A stretch of DNA of 64,000 bases. It comes from Saturnia japonica (taxonomy: Eukaryota > Arthropoda > Insecta > Lepidoptera > Saturniidae). Below are positions 1-12,700 of this stretch, one piece after another (the stretch's first letter is position 1; each line of letters starts with the position of its first letter). The notes under the pieces are model-generated. The model ran no database searches, was not told the origin of the DNA, and saw only the letters and a list, made by a program, of their open reading frames with translations. The stretch is taken from assembly GCA_033032175.1 (NCBI GenBank), contig CM065319.1, positions 14,357,018 through 14,421,017 of the forward strand, in the 5' to 3' direction. The translations under genes and the position numbers were made by a program.

Positions 1-48
1 AGGTCTGATGTTCTTCTTCTTCTCTTCTTATTGTTGATGTCTCCGCAG

Positions 49-293
49 ATGAACCCTACCTATCTATCGCCTGTTTACATAAATGTCCAAGAAGTTTCAA
101 CAAATGTGTTTCAATAGGTACAACAACTAAAGGCGGTCCAAAGACTCCTGTAAAACCGTCAGCCCAAAAAGGCTCAGCGAAGACAGCGCCACCGAAGCAA
201 GCAGCGGCAGTTGCAGCTGTCAAAACACCCCAAGGGAAAAAGAAGAAGGGTCATAAACACCAGCAGTATGAACTCATTGTCACCATAAATTTG
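49..293 (+). CDS. Partial internal exon of an unidentified lysine/alanine-rich protein
   Basis: A pyrimidine-rich tract ending in cag at 46-48 looks like a 3' splice site. An open frame then runs from codon 51-53 to 293, where it meets a GTGAGT donor at 294. About 81 codons are open. The first third holds several Cys residues (roughly C8, C12, C19 of the exon). The rest is basic and low complexity, rich in Lys, Ala, Pro and Gln, with a Lys cluster (GKKKKGHKH) just before a hydrophobic end (YELIVTINL). The exon enters with two carried-in bases and ends on a codon boundary. No stop occurs between the two splice sites. I do not recognise the family. The other exons would lie left of the window and perhaps to the right, but I could not find a following exon before the calmodulin-like gene. 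Confidence 0.42.
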
Positions 294-1959
294 GTGAGTT
301 TCTTAGTGTTATGGCTAGCAAAAGATTTAAAGGACAGAATTAAATAAATACGTCCATTAAATTACCTTTAATTAATTGGTTAATAAAGTTAAATTACAAG
401 TTAATTAATTTATTACGAATAATATCGCTATAAAACCCTTTTTTAAATGAAGCACGAATAAAATAATATATTGAAAAAGTGATAATTCCATGGATTTAGT
501 ATTACTGAATAAGACGAGACTAAAAAGGGAACACTAGTGTGATTATTATGTTGATTTTCTTTGTTTATATGAATACGAGTTGCACCCAGTTTAGAGCACA
601 CGTATCCACAATAAAATTAAACACGTCTCTAATTAAGCAATAAATTACTCTTTGAAACCATTTTAGTTGTTTCCCGCTCTCGCCATCTATAGGTACGATG
701 TTAATTTACGTAAAATTATATTAAGCTGCTATCAAAACAGATGGCGCTGTTAACAGAAATATTCTTTTAGGAAGATCTAGTCTGATAATTAATAAAATTA
801 TTAATTAATCGTATTTAATGATGTGAAACATTTAATGCGGCGGGTAAGACCGGTTGTTGGCGAATGTTGGAATGGGGGACGCGTTGGTCCCAATGTTGGC
901 GGTGTGCAACGGAGTTCGCCTAATTTAATAGACAGATTGGATTATTTCAAAGTTTCATGTCAAAAAATGGATAGATTAAAAGCGCTTGGTAAAGGATCAG
1001 TTATAAAATAAACATTTTCACAGGGACTTTCTTTTGGTTTCTCGTTTTTAGGGATCACCTAGTTAATTTTTTTTTATATTCTATAACTGAGATTTTTCGC
1101 ATAAGCCGGGCGACCCGGGACAGCCAGCTATTTATATTGCGTGAATTTTGACATGGATTCATTTATTAGTGCTGGAGAAATTCGTTCTCCATAAAGGAGT
1201 TTTAATATTTTTAATATTCTTATCGATCAAAACTTGCTCGATGACACCATAAATAATAATACGTTTTCCCGCCAAAATAAGCTTCTTGTTTATTGCTGGT
1301 TCTCAACGTGCCAAGACGAGAGATAGTATATTACACATAATAAGTATGTTCTACAATGTCTACAAAATTTACTAACTAGAATTATTACTAAAAATGTTTT
1401 AGCAAAAATATATATTTTATTTAAATTATTATGTTATTTTCAATCACGTACATATTTTAATATACACAAATTCATTAATGTATTCAGAATATTAAAAAAT
1501 AAAAATCCTCTCTTTTTATAAGTAACAATAATTAGGCATTGCCATGATTAAATATTCTATAACCATTGTTTCTTTCTTTTTGATTAAATTTTTCTAATTT
1601 AATTTATTTTGATGTCATTGTAAAAGCTCCTTGTTTATAGTTAAATGAGAACAGAAAGCGAAATTTAAATTATGCGTTGAATGTAGAATGGAAAATGTTA
1701 AACAACATTCTAAAATAACTCAATGTTCAATATTATATCACTCGTAACGAATTCTTTTAAGAAGTCGATATCCTCATCTTTCTTGCCTTATAAATCTATC
1801 TTTCATCACTACCACGAACATTATATTATCATTTAAAAACCGAAATACATTAAGGCTTCATAATTACGGTCGTTTTATAAACCCTGCGTTTGAACGAATT
1901 GATTAATATTGTTACACCCGTGGGTATTAAAAATGCCTATGATTGACGTAAAGAAGATT
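294..1959. other. Intron or intergenic stretch
   Basis: AT-rich DNA without convincing exons. The only recognisable content is the repeat fragment at 815-1130. Confidence 0.5.
815..1130 (+). repeat. Interspersed repeat family D fragment (Helitron-like)
   Basis: The block with TTGGTCCCAATGTTGGCGG and, further on, CTTTCTTTTGGTTT recurs at 28680-28930 in the same orientation. Shorter parts recur at 14255-14370 and, reversed, inside 57533-57860. The short open frame within it is a by-product of the repeat. Confidence 0.55.
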
Positions 1960-2043
1960 GTAAAGCTTGATTGTGAAGCTGTAAAAACCGCAGAAGCTTC
2001 AGGGCCTCTAAGGCTAACAGTATAGTCAGTTCTAAAAAAAGTG
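1960..2043 (+). mobile_element. Severely 5'-truncated Jockey-like LINE tail
   Basis: An 84-bp 3' end of the LINE seen at 8327-9496: it shares GAAGCTGTAAAA, CCGCAG, TAAGGCTAACAGT and TAGTCAGTTCTAAAA, and ends in an A tract. The 9-bp repeat aagaagatt flanks it (1951-1959 and 2044-2052), as expected for target-primed insertion. Confidence 0.7.
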
Positions 2044-2680
2044 AAGAAGATTTATTGAAATTCCACATAGTTACAAATTACACGAACTCACAACACTGTT
2101 ATTTATTACACTGTGATTTCGCTTCATTTTATCGCTCATTGTTATCGCTTTATAATTCAAAATTGAACTGCCTTGGCGCCGCGCCTAAGTCGCTTAAATA
2201 CCTGCACTAAACGACCGCAGAATCATCGTGAGCCGTCGCGACTTTTCTTGATGTTTACTTTCAATGCCTACTCGATGACGTAATCGTGGTGATAAGCCCT
2301 ATACATATGTGTGTAAACTGCGATGTTTACACAAACACGCGCCACGGTTGTTTACGGAGCGAACATTATTTTGATATCCTGAGAAATTTCTAGTTACTTC
2401 GAGTTATTTCGGGAACAGGATTTTCTCTATCTTTTAAATCGTGTTTGTAACAGATCGTATCAATATTATACGGTTTTAAATATTATTTTTAATTTTTGTG
2501 CCTGAGACGATGCAGTTTATATCTGAGGCCATTACTACGGGTGTAATAATAATCCATGTGAATGTGCAAAATATTTCAAGATATTAAACACGAGAGTAGA
2601 TCAAGAGACAAAATTCAGTAGCGCTTAATCAAGATGTTGGAAGGAATTAATAAGTATTTATTTATAAACTATTTCAGGTT
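2044..2680. other. Intergenic stretch, nothing recognised
   Basis: Moderately GC-rich around 2170-2350 with several CpGs, but no open frame or clear promoter elements. Confidence 0.4.
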
Positions 2681-2985
2681 GCTAGATTATTAAATGCATA
2701 TACGCATGTTTCTTTCTCCCACCCAGAAGGCAGGAACACGTATATATTATGTATAGTTAGTTAGATAGAATTTTACGGATATGGAATTAGTTAGATCGAG
2801 ACTTATTTGAATGTACGGTAACAGCCCGAGCCACGGTTCGACCACTTTGGCACTCTTGAGCTTGTTGCCTCGCTTTCGCGGCTGAGTGCCTTCCGTGCTC
2901 GTCTCCAAGTCCGGTAAAGTTGTCAAAGCCTCTAATGGCTCCAAGGCACTTAAGGCTAATAGAACAGTAAGTTCGATTAAAAAAA
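2681..2985 (+). mobile_element. 5'-truncated Jockey-like LINE, 3' untranslated part
   Basis: It aligns by eye with the 3' region of the LINE at 8327-9496: GCATATACGCATG, the phrase GGAATTAGTTAGATCG, GAGCCACGGTTCG, TTTCGCGGCTGAGTGCC and CAAGTCCGGT occur in the same order. The A-tract tail ends near 2988. Flanking repeats aaactatttcaggtt (2666-2680) and aaactacttcaggtt (2986-3000) differ at one base, marking a target-site duplication. Open frames here on both strands are not genes. Confidence 0.78.
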
Positions 2986-3054
2986 AAACTACTTCAGGTT
3001 ATGTGAACTCACAAAAATCCTTCCCATGGTTGCGTACTACTAATAGAACTAATA

Positions 3055-3152
3055 CAACTAATAGAAAACAGATAGGAAAGTTCGTATCTCAACCAATCAA
3101 AAATTAGCAAGAAAATACCCACCGTATTAAGCTATCTGTTTTCTATTAGTTG
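3055..3152. repeat. Perfect 21-bp inverted repeat with 56-bp spacer
   Basis: CAACTAATAGAAAACAGATAG at 3055-3075 is the exact reverse complement of 3132-3152. The left arm is preceded by related direct repeats (taatagaactaatacaacta). It lies about 490 bp upstream of the calmodulin-like start codon, with no visible transposon body between the arms. Confidence 0.75.
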
Positions 3153-3639
3153 TGACAAGAAGCTATAGCTCGCAAAATGAATTTAAAAATAGAATTTCTA
3201 CTAATAATCCGAGCTGACAATGTGTCGCGCGTGTCAATCGGTCCCTGTTCATTAAAAATAAATTAAAATTATCGTAGGTTATCTGTAGTTAAAATTCAGT
3301 TACATTTTTAATCTGTGGTTGTGGTTAGGTAAACAAGTGCCATAATTTGGAAAATAAATAACGTTCGCTTTTCCAATTTATACAGATCACTAAGTTTTAT
3401 AGAATTGTGTTTTGAGAAGTTCAAATATACTATTAGTAAAGGATTACATTTCTTTGTATATATAGATGCTAAATTGAGGTATTTATTGGTTAAATGTCTT
3501 TGAAAATAGATAACTAAAATTATTGTTCTATATCTAATAAACGTTTTTTTTTTTTACTTTTAACAATAAAGAAAATTGGAGCAAAAGTGTTCGGTCTTTG
3601 TAGTAAAGTTTAAACTCATACTTCACAAAAGTTTTAAAA
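3153..3639 (+). other. Upstream region of the calmodulin-like gene
   Basis: It presumably holds the 5' UTR and promoter. I see no unambiguous TATA/initiator pair. The start codon at 3640 has a favourable context (AAAAATGGCC). Confidence 0.4.
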
Positions 3640-3732
3640 ATGGCCAAAGCGGTGGTCACTGATGATATTTACAATAAAGAATATAAGAGATTAAGGAGAC
3701 TCACGAGTGATTTAGCGATTAGACAAGTCTCT
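3640..3732 (+). CDS. Calmodulin-like gene, coding exon 1
   Basis: Encodes residues 1-31 (MAKAVVTDD...RQVS), the basic extension. The donor GTGAGT follows at 3733, in phase 0. Confidence 0.88.
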
Positions 3733-6700
3733 GTGAGTTTTTATTTTAATATTAGTTTAATCTAAATCGTCGTAAAATATTATTTTACATAAAAATTAAA
3801 ATGTTATTTTTTTCAGTCAGAGTATGGCCTCACAGAAGAACAAGTTGCAGGTAATATATTTTATTTAAAAAATATATATATTTCTGTAGCGTCCAATTAG
3901 AGTCCGTGAAGTGTGAATTAGCTTAAAGCCAGTGCGTATTCTATTATATTTAAAACATTCGTTTTGTAAAATATCTACTGAGTCTAAATACATTTTATAT
4001 GAAAAAAAGTTTGTATCTACTTACGCACGTAAGAAATTTAGGCATTGTTGATAATAATAAAAAATAATTTTAATGACTTTTAATTTTTATTAATTGTGTA
4101 AAAATAATGTTTATTTAAACAACGTCCAAATTTTTTTACACAATTAAAAAATCAGTAAAATGAATTTACATTTTTTTTTGCTTTCTGCCTATGTAGGCAA
4201 ATTTGCCAATATCATAATTATTATTATATCATTGATGTCTAACTTCATAAAGTCGCACTTATGTCACATGATGCGTGCGCAGCACTCAATTATTATAATA
4301 TATACAATAACTTTTTTTGGTTTAAAACATCAATTTCAGAATTCAAAGAAGCCTTCATGCTATTCGATAAGGATGAAGATGGGACGATCACAATGGCGGA
4401 ACTCGGCGTGGTTATGAGATCGCTTGGACAGAGACCGTCAGGTATAATAATCTCTATTTTTGTTAACCGATTTCAAAAAAGGAGGTTCTAAATTCGATTG
4501 TTTTTTTTTATTGTGAATGTTCAGAGAAAACTTCTTCATTTATAAACCGATTCAGACGACTATGTTTTCGTTGAAAAGGGTGGTTCCGGAGTTTTTGGCG
4601 GGATCTTGAAGTGACATGTTGTGGTTGTTATTTTTAATTCATTTACTTAGGTTTTTGACCCTATTTTATGTAATATTGGTGGAGTTTTGCGTGATATAGT
4701 TTGGTTTTTGTGCATAAGTGAGGTAGTTTATAAATATAAGCTGAAAGCATTCATTCCGCGATCCCACAAAAACTTCCTAGAAACTTCTAACAAGGGAACC
4801 GCCATCTTGTTAGGATACTGAATCGTCATAATATATAACAATATAATTCACTCGATAATGGCAGTAATGATCTTCATTAAAGAAGACCGGTTGCCAAGTT
4901 AGGAAAAAGAAGAAGGGTGGTTCCATTAATTTCGTTGGCTTTGGAACTTCGACGTCGAAGATACACCAAGGAACTTCTCCAAATCATTAATTTGTTTTTA
5001 TTTTGTTAACCGACTTCAACAAAAGACGGGAGGTTAATCAATTCTATTTGGATGATTATCTTTAAATTTCATTGCCATTGGACTTTGAATTTCGAAAATA
5101 CATAAGGAAACTCTTTAAAATCATTGAAATGTTTTTTTTTTTTGTTAAAAATTGTCTTGTTGATAATATTGGTATAGACTAGTGTAGATACATATTAAAT
5201 ATACTATTTGTTCGTATAAACAAATAAAAGAAGTTATTTTTAATTGGTCACACACGCGACAATTACACGGATGTTTGCCAAGAGTGCCCTGTGAATTTAA
5301 GGTGGGGCTAATTATAGTCTCTTAGTATAGTAATTTGTTAACAGTACATATTACGCAGTATCGTTTTTAAATTTAACCCTTGCAAGTAATATACAGATTT
5401 AACAAAAAAAAAAGAAGTCTTTTAGCGTTTGGCTACAATCTCATCAGATTTTAAGTGTGGATGTGTCCCAATATGGTAACACGCTAAGCCTAGTTGAGGA
5501 ACTAACTGGCTTTGAAATGCAGCTGCCGGAACACACCTATACAATTTGAGGGTGGTAGTTAGCCAAGCAGGCATTAGTAAATTCTTTATTATCGTGCATG
5601 GTTTTATCACGATGTTTTCCTTCACCGAAATCTGAGCTCATTGAAAGGATCCGAACTCACGTCGATCGACCTGATTTATGTGATTGTTTTCTTTCCTATA
5701 TTTACTAGCAGTCCCTCTAGCGGCAACGCGTATGAACTAAAATTACCCGTTTAAAAAACGTAACGTTCGTTTTTGAAATATTACAAAACTAGACAACATA
5801 ATCCAACACTAATAAGAGCATAGAGAAATTGGGGATCTCTTTGGAGATTTCTCTCTACTTTGGGCAGTCCGGTTAATAGAAGATCGCAACCAAATAAACT
5901 TATGTTCTGTTCCTGCGGCGAGTACAGTTTCCAGAGATTTTTGGGGAAGGGAGGTTCGGGGTCGGCAACTTGCTAGTGATAGACACCTCTTGTGCTACAA
6001 TCGTTTATAAGTTACAGTAACCGCTTAACATCAAGCGGGTCGTACTGTTATACCCCTAAGATGTATGGCGTGATGCCTACATCATCTAGACTCTGTCCTA
6101 TTAGCATTTCTCACTCTAAGATAGCTTCTTCACGTTCCCGCCTCAGTTGGCTGTCGATCCGCGTCCAAAGCACAAGTTTTGTGTTTTAATATATCTTTAT
6201 AATTTGTATTTACTATTTCTATTTAAACTATTTATTAAAAGTATATTTTAGTGTTAAAAGTCTTTATATTTTTTTAGAACAGCAAGTAGTGTCTCCCTTA
6301 TAACAGTACGCTTGTTTGCAACTTTATTTGAGCATATATTATAAGATATATATTTTGTGATTATAGGTTTTTTGGAGACGGCTCTAACGGTTTGAATGCA
6401 ATTTTAGTGCAATGATATTTATTTGAGATAATTTTTTTTCAAAACACAGGGCTAATCTCGGGCCAGAAAGACGTCCACTGCTGAATATAGTCTTATCCCA
6501 ATAATGACCACAATGACCGGTCTCGTTCTGTTTGCAACCAGCTGGTTCCCACAACCTTTATCAGGTCGTCGATCCACCTTGTAATGTGTTCTGCCCACGC
6601 TGCGTCTTCCGGTATGTGGCCGCCATTCGAGAACTCTTCGGCACTATTGGCCATTCGTTCTACGAGCTATGTGTACCGCCCATTGCCAAGTATACCTAGC

Positions 6701-9700
6701 AGTTCTTAGAAACCTGTACCGCTTTCTGGGCAAGGAGATTAGAGTGTTTAAATTATTTTCCCAACGTGATAAGTATAGAGAGCTGTTATATTATTATTGA
6801 ATATGTATAATAAATTGGAAACGCTCCAAATCTCAATAGAATGTCAATATGAATAATAATTTTAAATTGTAATCACGATATTTTTGAATGCGGAAGATGA
6901 CATGTTTAGTCAGTTTATATTATTAGTACGACAACGTCACCAAAGACTTATAGTAATAATAAAAAATTGCCTGCTCTGTTATATAAGTACATAATATACC
7001 CTAGAAATATATGAAAAGGAAATATTTATTTACTTGTATAATAAACCAATAAATATATTATCACGACAATCCAAATCGTTGCAATGTTTTTAAATAATAA
7101 TTGTCATTAAAATAAGTAGAAAAAAATTTCAACTAGGCCCCGGCGAGATTCGAACTCACGATCTCCTGTTTACTAGACAGGCGCTTTAACCAACTAAGCC
7201 ACGGCGCCGTTCGAACACAGTAATGAAAATACGCATCTGTTACAGATATTATTTAAGACTAATATAAATTATCATTTTTTTAATTTTATCTCCAAGTTTC
7301 ATACACTTTAATTGATTACATAAGATAATTCATATCTAACAATTCAAAGGCCCATAATCTATTACAATAAAAATTTAATTTAAACGGAATACCATGTTTT
7401 TTTTTGTACGAGGTAAATTGAAAATGTAATAAAATCTTGACACGACTAACCTTCTTTGAGACTATTCCAATGAGTCCAAATACGTTAACTCTGCTATGAG
7501 TTGGTGAGGAGTAAGTATTCCAGAGGATGCTGCAGCATTAGGTCGAAGTTTTTCTAATATCAATGAAGTAACAGAATACCAAATCTGTGAACCAGACCTG
7601 TGGAAGATGCTGACATATATTTATCAACTTTAAAAGAGTTAATAATATTCAAACGGCCGAACAAATTTTCTTGAATCATAGTTAAGAATACTCTCTATCA
7701 AGTAAAAAGTAAGTATTAAGTAAAAAAAAAAAAAGTAGATTAAAATCGGTTCAGCCGTTTGTGAGGTACGATTCCACAGACAAACATACAATTAGGTGAG
7801 TAGATACGTTAAACTTATAACACCCCTTTTTGCGTCTAGTTTAATAAAATGGAACCCTTTGCAGATGTCCATATACCAATAAATTACTCATATTGAAATT
7901 AAAACTACGACATAATACTGAATTTTTTATGAAAGGACAAATGTACAAACAAGTTTTTGTATGACGAGCAATAATCCAATGTAAGATAAAAATAATACAA
8001 GTGTACACAACTACACAAGACAATTGTTAACAAAAAAAGAAACCCGATTTCAATGATTCCCTCGTGTATCTTCAAAGTTGAAAGTCTAATGCCAATGAAA
8101 TTAAAATGGGACCACCCTTGACGTATCCTCTATCCAAAAACAAAAAAAATCATTCAAATCGGTTCATAAACAAAGAAGTTATAGATGACAACCCATAAAA
8201 AAAAACATTCGAATTAAATAACCTTTGTTTTACCAAGTTTACCAAAATATATATTTTTTAATTAAGTTATGACGTATGGAAGTCACACACAGTTTTATAA
8301 ATTGAAATTCAAAATCAGTAGTTCCTCCCCTGGGTAAAGGAGACCAAATATCTAGGTGTAACCCTAGATAGTAGACTCTCCTTTATACGCCACATCACTC
8401 TGGTTAGGAAAAGGGCCGCCTGGACCCTCGCCCGATTGCATCCTCTGTTATGTGCTGCAAGCAAAATGTCCACGAGACACAAGCTTACGCTCTACAAGAT
8501 GTGTATCCGACCGATTATGACATATAGCTGCGTTGTGTTCGCACATATGTCAAAATATAATTGGAAACGCTTACAAGCCATCCAGAATAGGTTTCTTCAC
8601 CGCCTTATCGGCGCCCCTAGGTATGTTCGTATGGAGGATCTCCATAGAGATATGGACCTTCCTTCGATACATGCCTATGTCAAACACCTTTCTCGCTCTT
8701 ATTTCGACACCGCATCGAACCACGCGAATCCCCTAATAAAAGCGGCAGCTTCATATGTTCCCGACCGCAACGCCTGCCGGAGAAAACGCCGGCCGCGTAA
8801 TATATTCACTGACCCGCCCCACCAAACCGAAACAGCTAACGCGTTCTACGCCACCGTCTCTCCGAACAGAGCGTGCCATTCTCTCCGCAGAGGACGGGCG
8901 GTTAACTTCGCTCCCGCACACCCCCACGTCCACCCTCTCTAGCGGCAACCCAAGCCTAGGTCCGTTCCTCGGTGTGAAACCCTTGGGTCAGGCAGCCGCC
9001 CGCGCGATACAATGTGACACTATACGTGCAACACTTAGCTACCCACATACAACATTACACACGTATGAACACACCCACGTGCACACCACACAGGTACATA
9101 GGTTCTGTAAGGGACCTTTTTTTTCTTTTTTTACGCTAGTTAGACTAATGCGCTAGTTAGTGTAGAAAAACCATTCCGATTATTAAATACACATACGCAT
9201 GGTCCACTCCTTCCTCCCAGGAGGAGGGGAACGTGCATATGAGTATATATTAGTTAGTTCGAATTCTCTTAGGATTAGGGAATTAGTTAGATCGCGACTT
9301 TTTCGCATTCGCGACGACCGCCCGAGCCGAGGTTCGGCCACTCTGGCACCCTCGTGCGGGTCGTCACAAACTTTCGCGGCTGAGTGCCCTAAGCGCTCGC
9401 CCCCAAGTCCGGTGAAGCTGTAAAAGCCGCAGCGGCTCTGTTTGACGATAGGGCCCCTAAGGCTAACAGTGTAGTCAGTTCTAAAAAAAAAAAAAACAGT
9501 AGTTCCTTTAGTTTTTCTCAGTTTTTTAAATTAAAAATTCATTACTTTATTTTAATTTTAAAGTGTTTCTTAACTTGATTTAATTTTAATTTTAACGAAC
9601 TTTTGGACCTACTCTCGTAGGAATGTCAATACACTACTAACGGTTCGGAAAACATGAAAAAGAACCGGCAAAAACCGATCGGATTTATCAACATAAAAAA

Positions 9701-12700
9701 AATTACCTATATTATTTAAAGTTATTATCATTTTCACACATGCTAAAATATAACAAAATTTTTATTAAATTTCATCCATCGTAATGTTACAGAAACTGAG
9801 CTAAGGGATATGGTGAAAGAAGTTGATCAAGATGGCAACGGCACTATCGAGTTTAATGAATTCCTCCAAATGATGTCCAAGAAGATGCGCGGATCTGATG
9901 GAGAAGACGAACTTAGAGAAGCTTTCAGGTGAACAATTTTTTTATACGACTTCGAAAAAAGAAGGTTATGTTTTTCGAGTGTATGTATCTATGTATGTCT
10001 ATTTCTTTGGCAAGCTCTGTTGCCTAAACGGTTTGATGGATTTAAGCATAGGAGCTGTCGTTAGATTCGTCTTAATTGTGGGAGTGACATATGCTATAAA
10101 CTATTTAAATAGGACGTCTGGGAATGAAATAAAAAGTAAATATAGAAAAAATATTCATTAACCGACTTCAACAAAAGACGGAATGTTTAAATATTTTTTT
10201 TAATGGATATTCAGCCATTACTTTGTTTATATACCAATTTGGGTCATCCTGTTTTCGTTCGATAGGGGATACCTCAAGGGTGGACCCATCTTTTAATTTC
10301 ATTGTCAACATCACTGAAGTTGGTATAATTTTGTTAAAATATGGTCTTGTTTTAGTCAAGTGTTTTTGTTGCTGTTGAGTTTTTTGAATTTTATTTAGCA
10401 TCTTTGAAATAATAAAAGACTTTTGTAAATAACCCATTTGATATGATAAGACGGTATATGAAACTCATGAATTTGCATACAATACATTTGGCAAATGTAA
10501 GTATGGCGAATGACATACTTTAAAAATATACTACAACCAATTGAATTAACCGTTCACGAAATGTTTTAACCAACTGTGCCAATATTAATTACCAGTTTAT
10601 TTATTTTTTAAATTGTAACAGAATAAAGAAATAAATGTAAATAAAGTATACAACTGTTCTTTGTTCAATTTAATGAAAAAGGCGAATACATACCAGAAAT
10701 AATAAATTTCTCTAAATACTTTTTATGTTAAGCAGAAGCAAACAAGTTTAAAGACCATATATCGCGTTAAGTGGTCACTGGCGTCTATAGTTTTATTAAT
10801 TACATTTAAAAAAATTACCGTTCTAATTTAAGAGGCCTCGTGGCGCAATAGTGGTAAGCTTATTGAGCCGAGAGGTCGCGTTTTCGATTCTCACATATGA
10901 CTCACTTTTGTATGATGAGCATCCTTTAACTAAAAGGCCGTTACTACCAAAAAGTAGTTTCAGACAAAAACAAAAAAAAAAAACTGAAAATCGGTGTTTC
11001 TAAAAAACTATAATACTTAGAATTGACATATATTTTCGTGCATCAAATAAGTTCTTAATTGTTCAGAAAGCTATTTCCAGATATTCTTAAAGCAATTTTT
11101 ATTTATTTAGCTAAGCATTTTAGTTACTTTTTGATGCATACATTATGCCACATAAAGGCGTACTTGTATCTCTCGACCTATTACTAATAGAATATGGTTC
11201 TTAGATAGGAATATAGAGGATTTTAAACTCTATAACTTTACATTAAAAAGTCAAAATCGTCCATTTGAGGGTTCGACCTTCTAGTTAAAGGACGGCAGAA
11301 TTTGTCAATTGTGTATCTGAATTTTAAATTCCCCGTTTAAGTATACGATTTTTTTTCTCGTTTTTGTTAAGATGAGAATGATGTAGCGTCATTATAATGT
11401 TTAATTACTGTATCTACTTGTGCATTTGGGTAGAACACACAATGTGCGCGAGCTTATTATTGCAATAAATGATTTAATATGAAATGGAGTTTCTTCATTT
11501 TAGCTCCAAACAATTATAGAAAGGCAAACTTTAAAATAAGCTAGGTATATCAGCAGCTTACTTACTATAAAACAAGCTAAGCATAAATTGCTTAGTTTAG
11601 GTTATGTAGTAAACATAGTAATACTCGAGAGGTCACGCATTCAATTTTTTATTTTTAGGTTCCGTACCTCAAAAGGAAAAAAGGAACCCTTATAGGATCA
11701 TTTCGACGTCTGTCTGTCTGTCAAGACCCTTTTTCTCAGGAGTGCGTGGAGATGCTAAGTTGAAATTAATATCAAATACTCAGGTCTGCAACCCATTAGA
11801 GCTGTGAAAAAATCAAATTTCTAAGTCAATGCAATCAAAACATGATACGGTTGTTTATGCCGCATATTTTAACAACTGCAAAGGGAATACAAACCTATAG
11901 CGTACTTCCAGTTGACCTAGAATCACAAAATTTAGCAAGAAGCAGTATTTTACAGCACGAGTAAAGGAAAAAATCCGAAATCCGTAAATTTGTAATTAAA
12001 TTGCGATCACAAACTTATTTGCAGTTGGTAAACTGACGGCGGTATGGACAAAAAATTTCCAACTGCAAAGTTAAGTTTGTCCTTCAATATAGTTTATATT
12101 TTCATTAGCAATGTTTAGTGCTTTCTTCAATTGGAACCCTCGGTGCGCGAGTCCGATCTGCACTTGGCCGGTTTTTTTAATATATTATTAATTAATATAT
12201 TATTGTCAATAATCAATAAACTCGTCGGCCATGCTTTTATATTTTTATTTTTTTTTCAAGTTAACAATAGGTTTACGATGCACATTAATATTAATTTCAG
12301 GGTATTCGACAAAAACAACGATGGGCTCATCTCATCGGTGGAACTCCGCCACGTGATGACTAATTTAGGTGAACGACTTAGCGAGGAAGAGGTCGACGAT
12401 ATGATCCGCGAAGCTGACCTCGACGGAGACGGCATGGTCAATTACGACGGTGAGTCTTCCCAAGCTTCTTCTTCGTACCTTTAGGCTTTTATCATACCTC
12501 CGCCGCGAAACCATAGCAGCGAAACAGCTGTAGTTATGCCATGACTTGTCCATTGTTCTACATGCGAAACAGAAGTGTCGGTCACATCTCTGCGTTCGAT
12601 TCACCATCTTTTTATGGTTTCGCATCTGTTTCGCAAATTATCTATCGCAGTCGACAGATTTTAGTAGCGAAAATAGTATTAATTCGTTAAAATGGATGAA

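Noticed and set aside
2747..3107. Short open frames on both strands as small genes
   Set aside because: Most of both frames lies within the 3' end of a truncated LINE, and the plus-strand frame runs on through the A tail into flanking DNA. Neither has splice or promoter support.
10845..10900. A second true tRNA gene
   Set aside because: A and B boxes are present but no cloverleaf folds, and the sequence continues into a SINE body with an inverted homologue at 13855.
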